A DNA stretch of 64,000 nucleotides, taken from contig NW_002476406.1 of NCBI RefSeq assembly GCF_000189635.1, positions 162,026-226,025 on the forward strand, written 5' to 3'. Source of the DNA: Tetrahymena thermophila SB210 (lineage: Eukaryota > Ciliophora > Oligohymenophorea > Hymenostomatida > Tetrahymenidae). The number at the start of each line of letters is the position of its first letter. Position 1 is the first letter of the stretch. A program made the position numbers and the translations under genes. Below, piece by piece: positions 37,112 through 52,500 of this stretch. The notes under the pieces are model-generated. The model saw nothing but the letters and a program-made list of their open reading frames with translations, made no database searches and was not told the origin of the DNA.

Positions 37112-40100
37112 ATGTCAAAATTACTTCTTATCATTACTTAATTTTATTTAATATCTCTTTTATTGAATTCATCAATAGCATAGTAATCTAATAACTGCTC
37201 ACTTGGCTGTATTTAGTGCTAAGCTTCTCCTTTTACACCTTTATAGTCATAATGTACTTTATGTGATGATGGATTCACTCAAAATAATAATCAATGCTAG
37301 TTTTAGAAATGCCCTTCCAATACATATTTGTAAAGGTATTCTGTACAGAAAAATGGCCAATACTAAAATTTAGATTCTTGCTAAGCTATTTGCGATTTTT
37401 CATATAATGAAAATACAGCATAAAATACTTGTGATTAATTACAAAAATGTACTGTTTCATACTAAAGTAATTAAAGTGTCATAAGTCTAGGTAATATTCA
37501 ATCAATCTATCAAATAAATGAAAAGTTAACTATGATTGTTTACCCTAATTTTTTAAGGTTAATAAATGCAATATCAGGATAATATTTATCGGATATATAA
37601 GATATTTCTATTCTTAATGCCCTTTACTTTCAGAATCTTCTTTTGATACTTTCAAATTCTAATCAAGTAATAAGATGGGATTTTGACTTTAATTTCAAAA
37701 CAACGATTGCTTAAATTTAATAAGGAAATCTATCTAAAAAATCATAGCTATTTGATTTGGGCAATCACATCTTTGCAATTTCAAGCTATGATGATATTTC
37801 CAAAATTATTTACTTTACCAAAATCTCTTTGGTAAATTAATTGATTGCATCAGATGATTCAATCCCCGCTTTTATGTATACTAATTGTTCTTTAAAATTG
37901 GTGAATTCTTTAATTTTATGTTTTGGATAAGAAAATAAATTAATTACTAAAAGATTAACTGCTATTTAATAATAAATAGTAATATAAGACATTCCTTAGA
38001 ATGATAACTGTAAAAGCTTTATTTTTGTATAAAACACAATTCTTCAATCTATCTTTTTAGATTTTACAGAATCTTCTGAAATAATAATCATATAGTAACA
38101 GACTTAATAGCTGATTCAACTTTCTTATAATAAGATAAGCTAATCATTTAATTGTAAATTTACTAGCTTGATTGACCAACCTAATAAAATTAGATTAGTT
38201 GATTTACAAAATTAAAATTATATTTTGGCTATTAATTTGAGTTCTTAATTAATTTTTTTTGATTAAAACATGAATCAAATACACTCTATTATTTTTCCTT
38301 TAAATTTAGTTACTGATATAGCTTTTACTAAGGACTAAAACAATCAATTTATGACATATTACAAATTATATGTAATACAAGATTTAATTTAATAAGTGTA
38401 AATTTATTAGATAAACATTTCCACCTAATATACTGGATCAATCAAAACACTTCCTATACTAATAGGATAAACTACTTAATTTTTGACCTAATAAAGCAAA
38501 ACTATATTTTCTGATGAAATAAATACTATTTTAGATCAAAGTTAATTATTTGTAATAAATAGTAACCTTTAAACTATAAATATTAACATAGATGAAATTT
38601 AATATACTGTTATCCCATTTAACTAGAAAAATATATCTCATACAAATAAAATAAGCAGTATGGCCTATTCTGAAGACTCTCTTTACCTATTAACTTGTTC
38701 TTAAGATGGCTATATAATGGCATGGTACACATTAACAAGTTTAAATCCTTCCTTCCTCTATATGATTAAATAAAATAATGAATACTGCAGAAAAATCTTA
38801 ATCCATTAGAATAATTGGGCAGTTGCTCTATTCTCTCGTTCTATTATCATTTTCTAAATTAGAAATTATAATATCCGCTACACTTACCCATTTACTAATC
38901 CACCCACAGACTTATCTCAATTTATTGCTCAATCCTATAATCATATTTTTTTATTTTATGACAGCAAATTTGTATTAATAAATGCAAATGATATTAGTTA
39001 AATTACTATCGCAAATTATTTAGACAGTTAAATAGTTCAAATTTTTCCAGTTTCTGACACAAAATTAATAATTTAAAATATTAATAACCAGCTTTAATTA
39101 TACCAATTTGATGAAAGTTAATAATACTTATTTTAGTAAGTTTAAAATATGTATTATTAGAGTACATATGGTAGCTTCACTTATGTTGAAATAGATATGA
39201 TATCTAATAATGACTTTGAAATAATGGTTGGTTGTTTCAACAATGCATTTATTATACTCAATAGTTAATTTTAGCCATAACTAATTCACATATTATAAAA
39301 TGGATATCCTTTTGAAATAAAAAAATTTTCTGACAATAACATATATATAATATTTGGATTTAATGCTATTGCAACTACTAAATATTTTCACTACGCTGTT
39401 TTTAGATCCTCAAATAAAGGTATTTTGTATAGTACGAGTTTTAATCTGCTTTATAATCTAGGACTTCACGAATTTATTGATTATTAAAAAAACACAAATA
39501 TTCAATATCTATGTACTCTACCAGTTTCAACATTTACAATAATTATAAGAGGTATGTTTCTCCCTTAATCTTTATCTTTAAGCTATTATTATTTTACTTA
39601 TGCATTTGGAAAACCTATTTCAAGCTATTAAATTAAAGATAATGGGAATATTCAATATTATGGTAGCCAAGATGGAAACCTAAGCTATGACTCAGTTAAT
39701 TATCTTGTTTATAACTAATTGAAACTTAATCCATAAGTTATTCTAGGATCTGTTAGCTCTGTTTAGTCCAGTCCTTCATTAGAATTAATATTTGTTGTTC
39801 ATTATCAAGTCGATCTTCACAGTATTTATACCTATTAGTACGAAAGTCAAATAACATTTAGTAGTTAATATGACAAAGAAAAGGTAATCTAGCTACTTTA
39901 CTCAGACAAAAATAAAATAGTTATTGCCTATAAAAGCAAACAATTGATATTAAAAAATTTACAAACCAAATAATCATAGAGCTTGAATTAAATTTAACAA
40001 ATTTCAGGAGTCTACATTGATGAGAATGATAAAATCTTCTATCTCTATGGAAGTACTCTAAGAATTTACAATTTTGATTTATCTTAAATAGTAGAGGTTA

Positions 40101-43100
40101 CAAAGGAAGGCTCCAAAAGTTATTAGCAGTGCATAATTACAATTAATTTGATTATTTGTAAAAGCAACTTTAACAGTCTGTCTATTTACAATAAAAAGAC
40201 ATACTCATAAATAGCTAACACATTAATAATCAATTAAGATTAAACTTTCAAAGTATTTGTAGATGAAACAAATAGTTTAATATTTTTATGTACAACATTT
40301 GTGCAAGTGTTTAACTTTATAGGCAATCAAATTAGTCAAATATAATCGATTAACTATAATATTATTGATTTATAATTTTGGGGAAATACTATTGCGATCT
40401 TAACTAAATAGAGTAAGTTTTTAATTAAATTAATTTTAATATTAATAATTCTAAATATATTTTAAAAATAGTTATATTCTTTTATCAAAGGTAGACTCTC
40501 TCCTTAATTTCTACTGCTTAACCTATTGGAGGAGGGAATATACTTGGATATTATTACATACCTGACTTTAATACAGTTGTTTATTATGCAGATGAAATAA
40601 GGTATGGCCAATTATTTTATTATAATTTAAACACATACTAAGATGATGGTTTTAGTATCAGCTCTTACACTGAGCTAGGTTTGGGTTATGTAGTAGATTT
40701 GTTTTACGATAGCTATAACTCCCGTTTAAATTATTTAGATAGTGTGGGTTTGTTTTATAGTATTCTTTTAATAGGTCAAAGAAGGTATTATAATGCAATG
40801 AAATTTTTAGAATTTTCATCTTTAGGGGTTCCTTCAAAAATATTAATTGTACATGCTAATAATAATTTATTTATCTACAATTCGAATGTAATTCTTTACT
40901 TTAATTTCAATGATAATTAAAAATCAACAATTTCTTAAAGAGCAAAATCAGTTTAGTTCTTCTTTAAATACTAAACTCCTTCCTCAAACGATTTGTCTCA
41001 AATGTTGTATTATGTTTTCGATAGCAACAACATTCTATACTTATATAAAGATTATAATCAAGTCTATATAACATATTTTACTGAACCAGTAAGAGATGTT
41101 AAGTAGATAGACGAGTATCAGATAGTTACTTTAATTTTTGATCAAAAAATATTAATTTATTCTCAAGAATAAATTTCAAAGTAATAGATCTCTTCTTCAA
41201 ACTACATTGCAGTCATAAATGATCATAAAATTAGGAGATTTTTAACTAATTCCCTCATACTTACTTACGATTATCGAATAATACATATAAATTATCTATT
41301 CTACTTAGATGGAACTAACAATTGGATAAAATACGCAACAGAGTATAGTTAAAATTAAGAATATTTTAGAAACTATATTACTTATGGTTTAATCACTTAA
41401 TAAAAAACAATATACTCCTTAGGTTCAGGAAGATTAATGATATATGATGAGTCTAATTAAACCTTAAAATAAGCTTTACCTGCTTGGTAGTCTTAACAAA
41501 ATGTTGAAACAAATTATGTGAAATACTTTTCATTAACCAGCAATTATATTGTCTTAGGATATTAAAAAAATTTTATAACAATAATTTCTAGATCAGGCTT
41601 TTCTATCATTAAGCAGTAAGATGTTAGTGCTTTAACCTAATAAATTCTAAGCGAATTGAGCGTTTTATTTGTAGATGAATAAAACAATAGAGTATTTGCT
41701 TCTTACATGTATTAAAAGTTAATATATGTGCTGGATCTATAATCGCTGTCTTTCTTAAAATACTTAAATTTCCCTAATAATTAATACAATAGGATCGCTA
41801 ACAATAATAACTTAATTTTTCTCTATTCAAATTCTCAAGTTAATATTCACGAAAGAGTAAGTCTACAGTATTTAAATTTTATTAAAAAAAATAACCAACT
41901 TAACTAGATTTTGAATTTTTTAATAGTTGATGAAAACAAAATAATATTACCTATGAATACTTAAATTGAAATATATTTAATAGACAAATAAAGTAGTACT
42001 AGTATAATAGACTCTTCTCTTTATTTAAATTCTGAAATAATGAGTGCTTATATGTAGCCAAATGAAAGTAATATTTTAAAAATTATTGGAGTTTCGAAAA
42101 ATGGAATTTTCGAAAAGAGAATTAATATCATGATTACAAGCTAGTAAAGTTCATATTCCACTACATCTAACTAACAAAGGTACTCTTGCTATTCATAAAT
42201 TAGTATGATTAATAGAATTGATGGCTTAAAATAGTTTTATTTATCTTATAATCAAAATATTTAAAATATGGATTACAGAATAATTACAACTTTTGGGAAT
42301 GATATTAAATAAATAGAATTTATCTAAGATCCCAACATTGAAGTGGTAATTGCTCCAGATATTTAAAATTTAAATTAAACTTTAAACCTTAACTTAAACA
42401 CTTTTTAAACTATTCAAAGAGCTTAAGTTTATATCCAAAATTTCTCTTTTATCTTTAATAGTAACAATTAGCAATATCTGTTTTCAAATTCTACAAAATC
42501 AGTAAAATGGTAAAATATTGTAATAAAAGACTAAAACCTTTAAAATAATCAGATTTTATTTAGAAATCTTTCTGATGTATCTATAACTAATTTAACAGTA
42601 GAAAATGTAATATTTAACTAAAATTATAATGAAAGTGATTAGTTGAGTACATGGAATGAAACATTACTTCTATTTTCTGACTGTAATAATATCTATCTTA
42701 ATAATTTAACAATTTAAAATATAAATTTATGGCAGAGATCTCTCTTATTTGGATTTTTGAGAGTAAACTAAATATAAATAAATAATTTGACAATCATAAA
42801 TAGCAATTTCTATTAAATCATGGCATTTTTAAATGGATAAAACATTAAAATTAATTCAATTAAAATGGTAAATAATACAAATTCTCAAAGATTACCTTAT
42901 GGAGCTGAAGCTCAAAATAGCTATGACTAAATATAGGATGGAAGTGAACATTTTGCTGTAAGTATTGTTGGATACTAAAGTACGCTACTATAAGGAATAA
43001 AATTCATATAAAATTAAAATATTCTATTTCTAAAATATACTAATACCTTCAAAAGCGAAAGAGAATAAATTACTTTGTTTGATGATTAAATTTAAATCTA

Positions 43101-46100
43101 AAATTTTGTAATGTTGTAAACTAATACTTCTTTGGATAATTCAATAACCACCTCAAAATAAATAAACCAAGCTTTAATTAGTATTTAATCTACATAAATT
43201 AGCTTTACTAATTTAAACTATAGCTAAAATTAAGGAAACATCCTTATATAAAATTCAGATGTAATAAATATATAAAATTCTGTCTTTTAAAATAATACAT
43301 CTCTTGACGGAGGAGCTCTATAATTTAATTATGCAAATTAAATAGCAATTAATAATTGCTTATTTAATTACAATATTGCGAAAGGTTCAGGCGGAGCTAT
43401 ATTCTTAAGAGAAGTCAAAAAACTGAATTTCGATAATAAATCAAATGTTTCTTTAAATTTTGCTGAAATAGGTGGAGGAATAAGAGTCATATCCTAATAA
43501 TTTGACCCAAAATAAACCATTATAAATTAATCTAGAGTTAGCTAAAATACTGCACTCATTTATGGAAAGGATATAGGATTATTCCCATTTAAAATTACTT
43601 TAAATTCATAATATCAGAAATTGAGATAATTGCAATAAGAAGAAAATCAAAAAGAAAGAAAAAACTTCGTGTTTAACAATAAATATTTTGAAAAAAAATT
43701 TTCAGATAGAATTTTAGGTTAAGAAAATCTATTTATTGAGTCATTCAGAAGTGGTAATTTTTTACCATTAAGTATTCAATTCGTAGACTAATATGACTAA
43801 TTAGTTTAATTTTCTGTTTAAAAGTTAAAAGATGAGCTTTATCCTTCTAGTGTATAACAGGAATTAAACTCTTTTCAGATTGAAATTACTGCCGATGATT
43901 TAATTCATTCACAGGCTATTGGTTAAACTTTTGTCAATTACAATTAGTATAATGAAGACGAAAAAATATTTAAATTTACTTCTCTATAATTAAATGCACA
44001 TCCTTTATCTACTTAATCATTTTTAATTAAGGTTATAACTAATTCGTTTTTACAATCAGCTTAAATTAATTTAAAGCTAAACATCAAATTTCGTTAATGT
44101 TAGAGAGGTGAGATTTTTAAAGTAATAAATGAAAATATTTAAATATGTGAAGTATGTTAAAGTGGATTTTATTCTTTAATAGATCCTTAGTAAAGTTAAA
44201 ATTAAACTTTTTCTTGTATAAAATGTCCATCTTAAGCTACTTCTTGTTAAGCTGATGCAATAATTCTTAAAGATGGTTATTGGAGATTGAACGATAACTC
44301 TGATGAAATATTGGAATGTGATGATTTTACTTCAACTATAACATGTAGAGAAAATAACTCTGAGAGTATTTAAGGTTGTATTAAAGGGTATATAGGTCCT
44401 TTATGCTAAGAATGTGATTATGAAGGTAAAGTATGGAATACTAGATATAGTTAATCTTCATTAAATTAGTCTTGCAAAGAATGTACTAAAGTCTAACTTA
44501 TCTACTTTTTATTAATCTTATTCAGTAATTTTTTTTTTTATTATTAAATTTTTTCCAAATTAAAAATAATTATTTTTTATGGTAAATAATAACTTCAATT
44601 TTAATTGATATTTTATTTTATAAAAAATAGCAATATTGTTAATAATGTATTTAGTAATCAGCATTACAATGTTTGTGTAAAATTTTAGCTTTCACTCTAC
44701 TAGTACTTATTTGCGTTACATGAAATTTCTACCACTTTCTGCGAGCTGTGTAAATGATCAATCAACCTACTATATAAAATCCATAACAAACTATATTTAA
44801 ATATCATCTATAATTTTTTAAAGTGAAGAATCTTCAAATTTTACTACTTTAACCAATGTATTGAATTATTTTGGAATTCCCTCAACTCAAATATTTTCTG
44901 AAATTCACTGCCTATATCCTGACTATTATTTTAGTAAATTCGGAGTAACTTAGATAAAAATTCTGATAAAATCTATATATCCAATAATTTTACTAGCTTT
45001 CTTTATTTTAATTTTTTATGTTTTAAGAAAACTAAACAAATTTCAGATAAAGTTACATCACAATTATGCTATTATGACAGTAATTTTCTTTTTGTTTTAG
45101 CCTGAACTGATAACTGTATTATCAAGCTCTTTATCTTGTCGTAAAATAGGTCAGATTGAATATGTATCTATCAATTTATTATTACAGTGCTCTGATACTT
45201 AATATAAATTATTTACTTACGTTTATATCATACCGTACTTACTAATGATATTATTACTTCCTCTTTTTGCTATGAAGAAACTTTACAACCATAGAACTAA
45301 CTTAGAATATTGCACTACTAAATATAAATTTGGGTATTTCTATCTAGACTATAAACCTAATTTCTACTTTTGGGAATTTATACGTATTTACTTTAAAACT
45401 TTCATAGCCATTTTCTTCATCTTAACTATATAGTATAGTAATAGCTTGACATATTTAATAGTTTGTCTAATTTTGTCATTATAATTAATACTGAATTATA
45501 TTTATTAGCCTTATATTCAAAAGAAAGTTCTTAAATTAGATTGCATATCAATTCTAATACTAATAATTAATATTGTTCTTTAACAAATCAGATATATAAA
45601 TGATGCTTAAGGGATATTAGTCCTTACACAAATGATACATTTCTTTTTTACTTTTTTTGTTATAATTATTATTGTTCGTCTAAAAATAAATAATTAGCGC
45701 TCAAAAAAAATAATAATAGTAAAAAATTTCTTTTAAAAGTATTTACCAAAAAGAGTATTTGACATTATATTTATCAAAGAATAAGACCATTAAAGAGCCT
45801 TAAAACGATGGATTAATATAAAAAAGAACATAACTTTTTTAATAAAATAATAAGCTAAATAAATTTAACTTAATTGCGACCTTATAATTAGCAAATAAGT
45901 ATCTAAAATATAAAGTAAAAATAAAAAATTCCATAAATATATATTAAATTATTTATTTATTATTTTATTTATAAATAGAAAGTCCATCTGATATGAAGCA
46001 AATTTTTAATAAACAATAGACTGAAGATTTTACTCCTTTAAATTAACTCTAGCTAATTTAATTTTCAAGTAAATAAATTACCTTTATAAAAAAATAAATT

Positions 46101-46367
46101 AAACCAACTATTTTTAATTTTAAAATAGGTCCTAGAGCTTCTTATATTTCAAATACTTACAGAAACAAGTTTTTTAACTTAAATATAGAGAAAAAAGAGT
46201 CTGAATAATAAAACAATGAATAATAGGATAATGATTTATAATCTTAATTAAGCAGTTAAGATATTTAAAATAGTTAGTAATATAAAGAATAGCCAAATGA
46301 CTAAATATAAAAAAATTAAATAATAAGTATGGATGACATTAAATAAAATAACTGTATCAAAAAATGA
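37112..46367 (+). CDS. Giant Cys-rich / Pmp-like multi-pass membrane protein, gene D
   Basis: The 2988-aa protein is encoded in five exons: 37112-40412, 40472-44524, 44631-45914, 45979-46068, 46129-46367. Introns are 59, 106, 64 and 60 nt, and all junctions are phase 1. Order of parts: signal peptide MSKLLLIITQFYLISLLLNS; Cys-rich furin-like domain to about residue 125 (CTLCDDGF); long beta-propeller-like region with WD-like strands (YSEDSLYLLTCSQDGYIMAW); right-handed beta-helix of Chlamydia-Pmp type around 1740-2130 (GGALQFNYAN, GSGGAIFL); Cys-rich domain around 2325-2440 with DGYWRLN and CIKGYIGPLCQEC; about eight membrane helices in exon 3; and a Gln/Asn-rich cytosolic tail. This architecture is common in large ciliate families annotated only as transmembrane proteins. 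A cell-surface sensing or adhesion role is inference. The A-rich leader ATAAAA precedes ATG. Confidence 0.88.
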
Positions 46368-46635
46368 TTTCGTTATAATTATTAATTTAATATGTAATTT
46401 ATTTAAAAACTATTAATTTTGTTGAATACCAGCTTTTTTATGAAACAATAACCTTCTTTATTTAAAAAATTTTGTTTTTGAATATAATGTTTTTATTTAA
46501 TCAATACTCTTTTTCAAAAATAATTTTTCACAAAAATATAGTATAAATTACATTACACTTATTTTTTAAATATTTTGGGTATTTGTTTAAGATAGTCTTA
46601 ATTGTAGTTGGAAAATCTAAAGAAAAGTAATTTGA

Positions 46636-46670
46636 ATTAGATTAGATTAGATTAGATTAGATTAGATTAG
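46636..46670. repeat. (ATTAG)7 microsatellite
   Basis: Seven perfect tandem copies of the pentamer ATTAG lie in the intergenic DNA downstream of gene D. They are not seen at the matching place after gene E. Confidence 0.95.
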
Positions 46671-46959
46671 AAGACTTTGATGAAAAAAATGATTATTTTT
46701 AAAACCTTCGCATCAAATACTTTCTTTACACAATTTTACTATTTTTCTATAAAAATTATTAAAAAAAGGATTCTAACATTTTTTTTTACTTTAATCATCA
46801 AAACATTTGAAATTGATCACCAAAATTAACTTGAAAAGATGAAATTTAAATAGATTTCCACCACCACTCTTAATGAAAAAACTAAATTTATAAATTAGTA
46901 AACTTAAAAAAATTTTTAAATTTGAATATGCATATCTGAAAATAAATTCAATAATTTTT

Positions 46960-47985
46960 TATAACCATTATTCTACTAAAGATTTGTTTATCCTACTATT
47001 TTAATTTGTTCTTATAAAAAATTAACCTATTACTATAGTAGATATTTATTCTTTAAAAAACAGTAATATTTTTTACTTTCAAACAAATTTTAACATGCTT
47101 CTATTTATTTAAAAAAAAATATTATGGAATATCTTTTCTCTATTCTAACTAACTCATAAATGTGATTTATCCCTTTAGAGCATTTTATATTTTCTACTTA
47201 CATATTCTTCCCTTTTTTAGTTACCTCTGTGATAATACATAAAATGTTTTGAATTCATCAAACAAACAAAGAAGAATAATTTATTATTTCTATTAATGAA
47301 AGCGTTAATAAACTATCCTTCTTCTATCTATTTTTTCAACATTTTTTATTTAAAGTTCTTAAGCATAATATTTTACATTTTTCTCATCATTCTAAGATTT
47401 ACTTTTAGATTTTAAATGCTCATTAGATGTAATTTTTCTTCTATTTTCTGATATTTGATTTAGTAGTATTATAATCAGAAAAAATTCTTTTTCTTTGTTA
47501 CTGCTGATAGTTACTAATTTATTTTTTAGCTAAATTTATACAAAATTAGATAGATTCTTTTTAAAATTATATTTATTTTGATAAATTAGAATGTTTTTGA
47601 TATTTTTAAGATTATTCCTACAAACTAATCTTAGCTATAATATTTTCCTCACTCTTCATACCTTTTATCCTATTTGCTTAAGAAGATATATTTTTTAATT
47701 TAACTTCAACGCCAATATTTATACAATAGTAGAATAGATATTATTTCTAATGTTACTTTAATAATTGGAATTCTTAAATATTTTACTTTTCTTTATCTAA
47801 AATTCTTTATTATTTTTTATCTAAATTAATTGATATAATCCTTCTCATTTTTGATTTATTGAAATAAATTTTATAATTATTTTAATATTATTATAATAAG
47901 AATTGATTAACTCATAAATTATATTAAATTAATGTAAATTTTTGAATCTCTAAGTATAATGATATAATTTCTTAGATTATTATTT
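46960..47985. repeat. Upstream segment S, copy 2
   Basis: Second copy of the segment at 33060-34229, with the same ordered landmarks and small indels. It runs directly into the sequence matching 35628 onward. Confidence 0.7.
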
Positions 47986-47989
47986 TTTC

Positions 47990-49516
47990 CAAAAAGGTAT
48001 TAAATATTATCAAAAATTTATTAAAAATTGAATGGTAAAAACAATGAAAATATAGAGTGAACAAAATTAGATTAATGACATAAAAATTAAATGAAATATA
48101 GTCATCTTTATCTACACATTTGACAATATTTTAATTTCAGGATTAACTATACTTTATGTTGAAACCCTATTTTTAAAGTAAAATGACAAATTAAAATATT
48201 TTTAAAAAAATCATAATCATAAATAGAAAAGTTGAAAAATAATTTTATTTTTTAGTAAAATGCCAATCACTCAAAATGAAAGTAGAGTTTGTAAAATATA
48301 AAAAATATATATTAATGCCAAATTTTGTAATAGAGTATTATTTTTAATATATTTTGTTAATTTAATTTATTTGTTGGTATTAAAAACGTTTTCTCTCTCA
48401 AAATAAGAATTTATAAAAAATAAATTTTAGAATAGCTAAATAAGTCTAATATATCATCTTTAAGAAGAAATTAGTTATAATAATACATTCTTATCACCAC
48501 TTTTCTTAATGATTATTTGTGGCGATTAAGTTAATAAACATAATTAATGTAATTTAAATTTATTTACTGCTTTTGATTACATTTTTCAAAATAAGCTTTT
48601 TAAATGCTATAAATAAATAACGTATGGATAAAATTTATGATTATCATAATTAAAAAAACAAAAAAGATATTGCCACTAGTTTTCTTAATAAAAGCTTGAA
48701 AAGCAAGTATATTATCTTTTATTAAAACTATACCAATACTAATAGATAAATAACTTTTTAACTAGCTCTTAGATACTTTAATAAGTCTTTATTATTTATT
48801 TAGAATAGCACCTCCTTTCTTTTAAATAAAAATATAACTATTACATAAATTAATTCTATTCCCATGCTAAGATATTGTGACAAAATAAGTTTTTACTAAT
48901 TAAGATTCATTAAATTCTTATGAAAATTATAAAAATATAAACTTATTTATTTATTTTTTGATTAGAGCAGCTGCGAACTAAGATTTAGCTATTAATACTT
49001 CCCTAAAGTTTTTTTCATTTACTTTTATAAATCAAGATATTTAAAATGATACACTAACATTTTAATATAAAAATGACAATCAAAGATATAAAGTTTAAAT
49101 TACTAATAAATATGATATTTGAAAAAAATGTAAAAATTTAAATAATTTTATCTCAATATAAAATATTTTAATAATTTGTTAGTGGCAATTTAAAAACTAT
49201 GATTAAACTTTTCATGAATGAAGATATGGCTTTAATTAAGTACTAACCAATAAGTATCTTTTTAAATTAGCAATGTTTATTAAATTAGTGTCAGCTTATT
49301 TACAGAATGAAACTTAAAATGCTCATAATATCCCCAATTTAATTACCTTATAATTTCAATTATCGTTAATATAACAATTCTTAGGAATTATTAGATGAAT
49401 TTACTAAATATTCTAAAGAATTAATACTCTCTACTCATTTATATACTTAAATTAGCAAAATTAAGGTACCTGCTTTTATAATAAATTAATAAAAATCAAA
49501 TTTAAAGAAAATAAAA
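47990..49516. repeat. Promoter-side segment upstream of gene E
   Basis: It matches 35628-37111 upstream of gene D through several landmark strings, including AAAGCTTGAAAAGCAAGTAT and AAGGTACCTGCTTTTATAAT just before the start codon. It presumably carries the gene E promoter. Confidence 0.6.
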
Positions 49517-52500
49517 ATGTCAAAACTGCTTCTTGTGATTACTTAAATTTATTTAATATCACTTCTATTGAATTCATCAATAGCATAGTAATCTAATAGC
49601 TGTTCATTTGGTTGTATTTAGTGTTAAAATTCTCCTTTTACACCTCAATAGCCATAATGTACTTTATGTGACGATGGATTCATTATAAATAATAACCAAT
49701 GCTAGTTTTAGAAATGTTCTTCTAATACATATTTATAAAGGTATTCTGTACAGTAAAATGGTCAATAATAGAATTTAGATTCTTGCTAAGCGATTTGCGA
49801 TTTTTCATATAATGAAAATATAGCATAAAATACTTGCGACTAATTACAAAAATGCTCTGTTTCATACTTAAGTAATTAAAGTATCATAAGTCTAGGTAAT
49901 ATTCAATCGATCTATCAGATAAATGAAAAGTTAACTATGATTGTTTACCCTAATTTTTTAAGGCTAATAAATGCTAATTCTGGATAATATTTATCGGATA
50001 TATAAGAAACTTCTATCATTAATGCTCTTTACTTTCAGAATCTTCTTTTCATACTTTCAAATTCTAATCAAGTAATAAGATGGGATTTTGACTTTAATTT
50101 CAAAACAACGATTGCTTAAATTTAATAAGGAAATCTATCTAAAAAATCATAGCTATTTGATTTAAGTAATGGATTATTTGCAATTTCAAGTTATGATGAT
50201 ATTTCTAAAATTATTTACTTTACCAAAATTTCATTGGTAAATTAAATGATTGCATCAGATGATTCAATCCCCGCTTTTACGTATACTAATTGCTCTTTAA
50301 AATTGGTGAGTTCTTTAATTTTGTGTTTTGGATAGGAAAATAAATTAATTACTAAAAGATTAACTGCTATTTAATAATAACTAGTAATATAAGACATTCC
50401 TTAGAATGATAACTGTAAAAGCTTTATTTTTGTATAAAACACAATTCTTCAATCTATCTTTTTAGATTTTACAGAATCTTCTGAAATAATAATCATATAG
50501 TAACAAGTTTAATAGCTGATTCAACTTTCTTATAACAAGATAAGCTAATCGTTCTATTGTAAATTTAATAGCTTGATTGATCAACCTAATAAAATTAGAT
50601 TAGTAGATTTACAAAATTAAAATTATATTTTGGCTATTAATTTAGATTCATAATTAATCTTCTTAAATTAAAACATGAAATAAATTCACGCTATTAGTTT
50701 TCCTTTAAATTAAGTTACTGATATAGCGTTTACTAAGGACTAAAACAGTCAATTTATGAAAAATTACAAATTATATGTAATACAAGATTTAATTTAATAA
50801 GTATAAATTTATTAGATAAACATTTCCACCTAATATACTGGATCAATCAAAACACTTCCTATACTAATAGGATAAACTACTTAATTTTTGACCTAATAAA
50901 GCAAAACTTTATTTTCTGATGAAATAAATACTATTTTAGATCAAAGTTAATTATTTGTAATAAATAGTAACCTTTAAACTATAAATATTAACATAGATGA
51001 AATTTAATATACTGTTATCCCATTTAACTAAAAAAATATATCTCATACAAATAAAATAAGTAGTATGGCCTATTCTGAAGACTCTCTTTACCTATTAACT
51101 TGTTCTGAAGATGGCTATATAATGGCATGGTACACATTAACAAGTTTAAATCCTTCCTTCCTCTATATGATTAAATAAAATAATGAATACTGCAGAAAAA
51201 TCTTAATCCATTAGAATAATTGGGCAGTTGCTCTATTCTCTCGTTCTATTATCATTTTCTAAATTAGAAATTATAATATCCGCTACACTTACCCATTTAC
51301 TAATCCACCCACAGACTTATCTCAATTTATTGCTCAATCTTCTAATCATATTTTTTTATTTTATAACAGCAAATTTGTACTAATAGATGGGAATACTATT
51401 AGTTAAATTACTATCGCAAGTTATTTAGACAGTTAAATAGTTCAAATTTTTCCAGTTTCTGACACAAAATTAATAATTTAAAATATTAATAACCAGCTTT
51501 AATTATACCAATTTGATGAAAGTTAATAATACCTATTTTAATAAGTTTAAAATATGTATTACTAGAGTACATATGGTAGCTTCACATATATTTAAATAGA
51601 TATGATATCTGCTAATGATTTTGAAATAATGATTGGTTGTTTAAACAGCGCATTCATTATACTTAATAGTTAATTTTAGCCATAACTAATTCATATAATG
51701 TAAAATGGTTATCCTTTTGAAATAAAAAAATTTACTGACAATAACATATATATAATATTTGGATTTAATGCTATTGCAGCTTCTAAATATTTTCACTACG
51801 CAGTTTTTAGATCCTCAAACAAAGGTATTTTGTATGGTGCAAGTTTTAATCTACTTTATAATCTAGGGCTTCACGAATTTATTGATTATTAAAAAAACAC
51901 AAATATTCAATATCTATGTACTTTACCAGTTTCAACACTTACAATAATAATAAGAGGTATGTTTCTCCCTTAATCTTTATCTTTAAGCTATTATTATTTT
52001 ACTTATGCATTTGGAAAACCTATTTCAAGCTATTAAATTAAAGATAATGGTAATATTCAATATTATGGTAATCAAGATGGAAACCTAAGCTATGACTCAG
52101 TTAACTATAAAATATATAACTAATTGAAATTCAATCCATCGGTTATTCCAGGATCTGTTAGCTCAGTTTAGTCCAGTCCTTCATTAGAATTAATATTTGT
52201 TGTTCACTATCAAGTAGATCTTCACAGTATTTATACCTATTAGTATGAAAGTCAAATAACGTTCAATAGCTAATATAGCACAGAAAAGGTAATCTAGTTA
52301 CTTTATTCAGACAAAAATAAAATAGTTATAGCCTATAAAAGCAAACAATTGATATTAAAGAATTTACAAACTAAATAATCATAGAGTTTGAATTAAATTT
52401 AACAAATTTCAGGAGTCTATATTGATGAGAATGATAAAATCTTCTATCTATATGGAAGTACTCTAAGAATTTACAATTTTGATTTATCTTAAATAGTAGA

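Larger units (their letters stand above)
46368..49516. other. Intergenic region between genes D and E
   Basis: This 3.1-kb AT-rich region holds an ATTAG microsatellite, segment S copy 2 (about 46960-47985), and directly after it the segment homologous to 35628-37111. The block that carries the transposase relic upstream of gene D is absent at the junction near 47985-47990. No gene was recognised. Confidence 0.65.
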
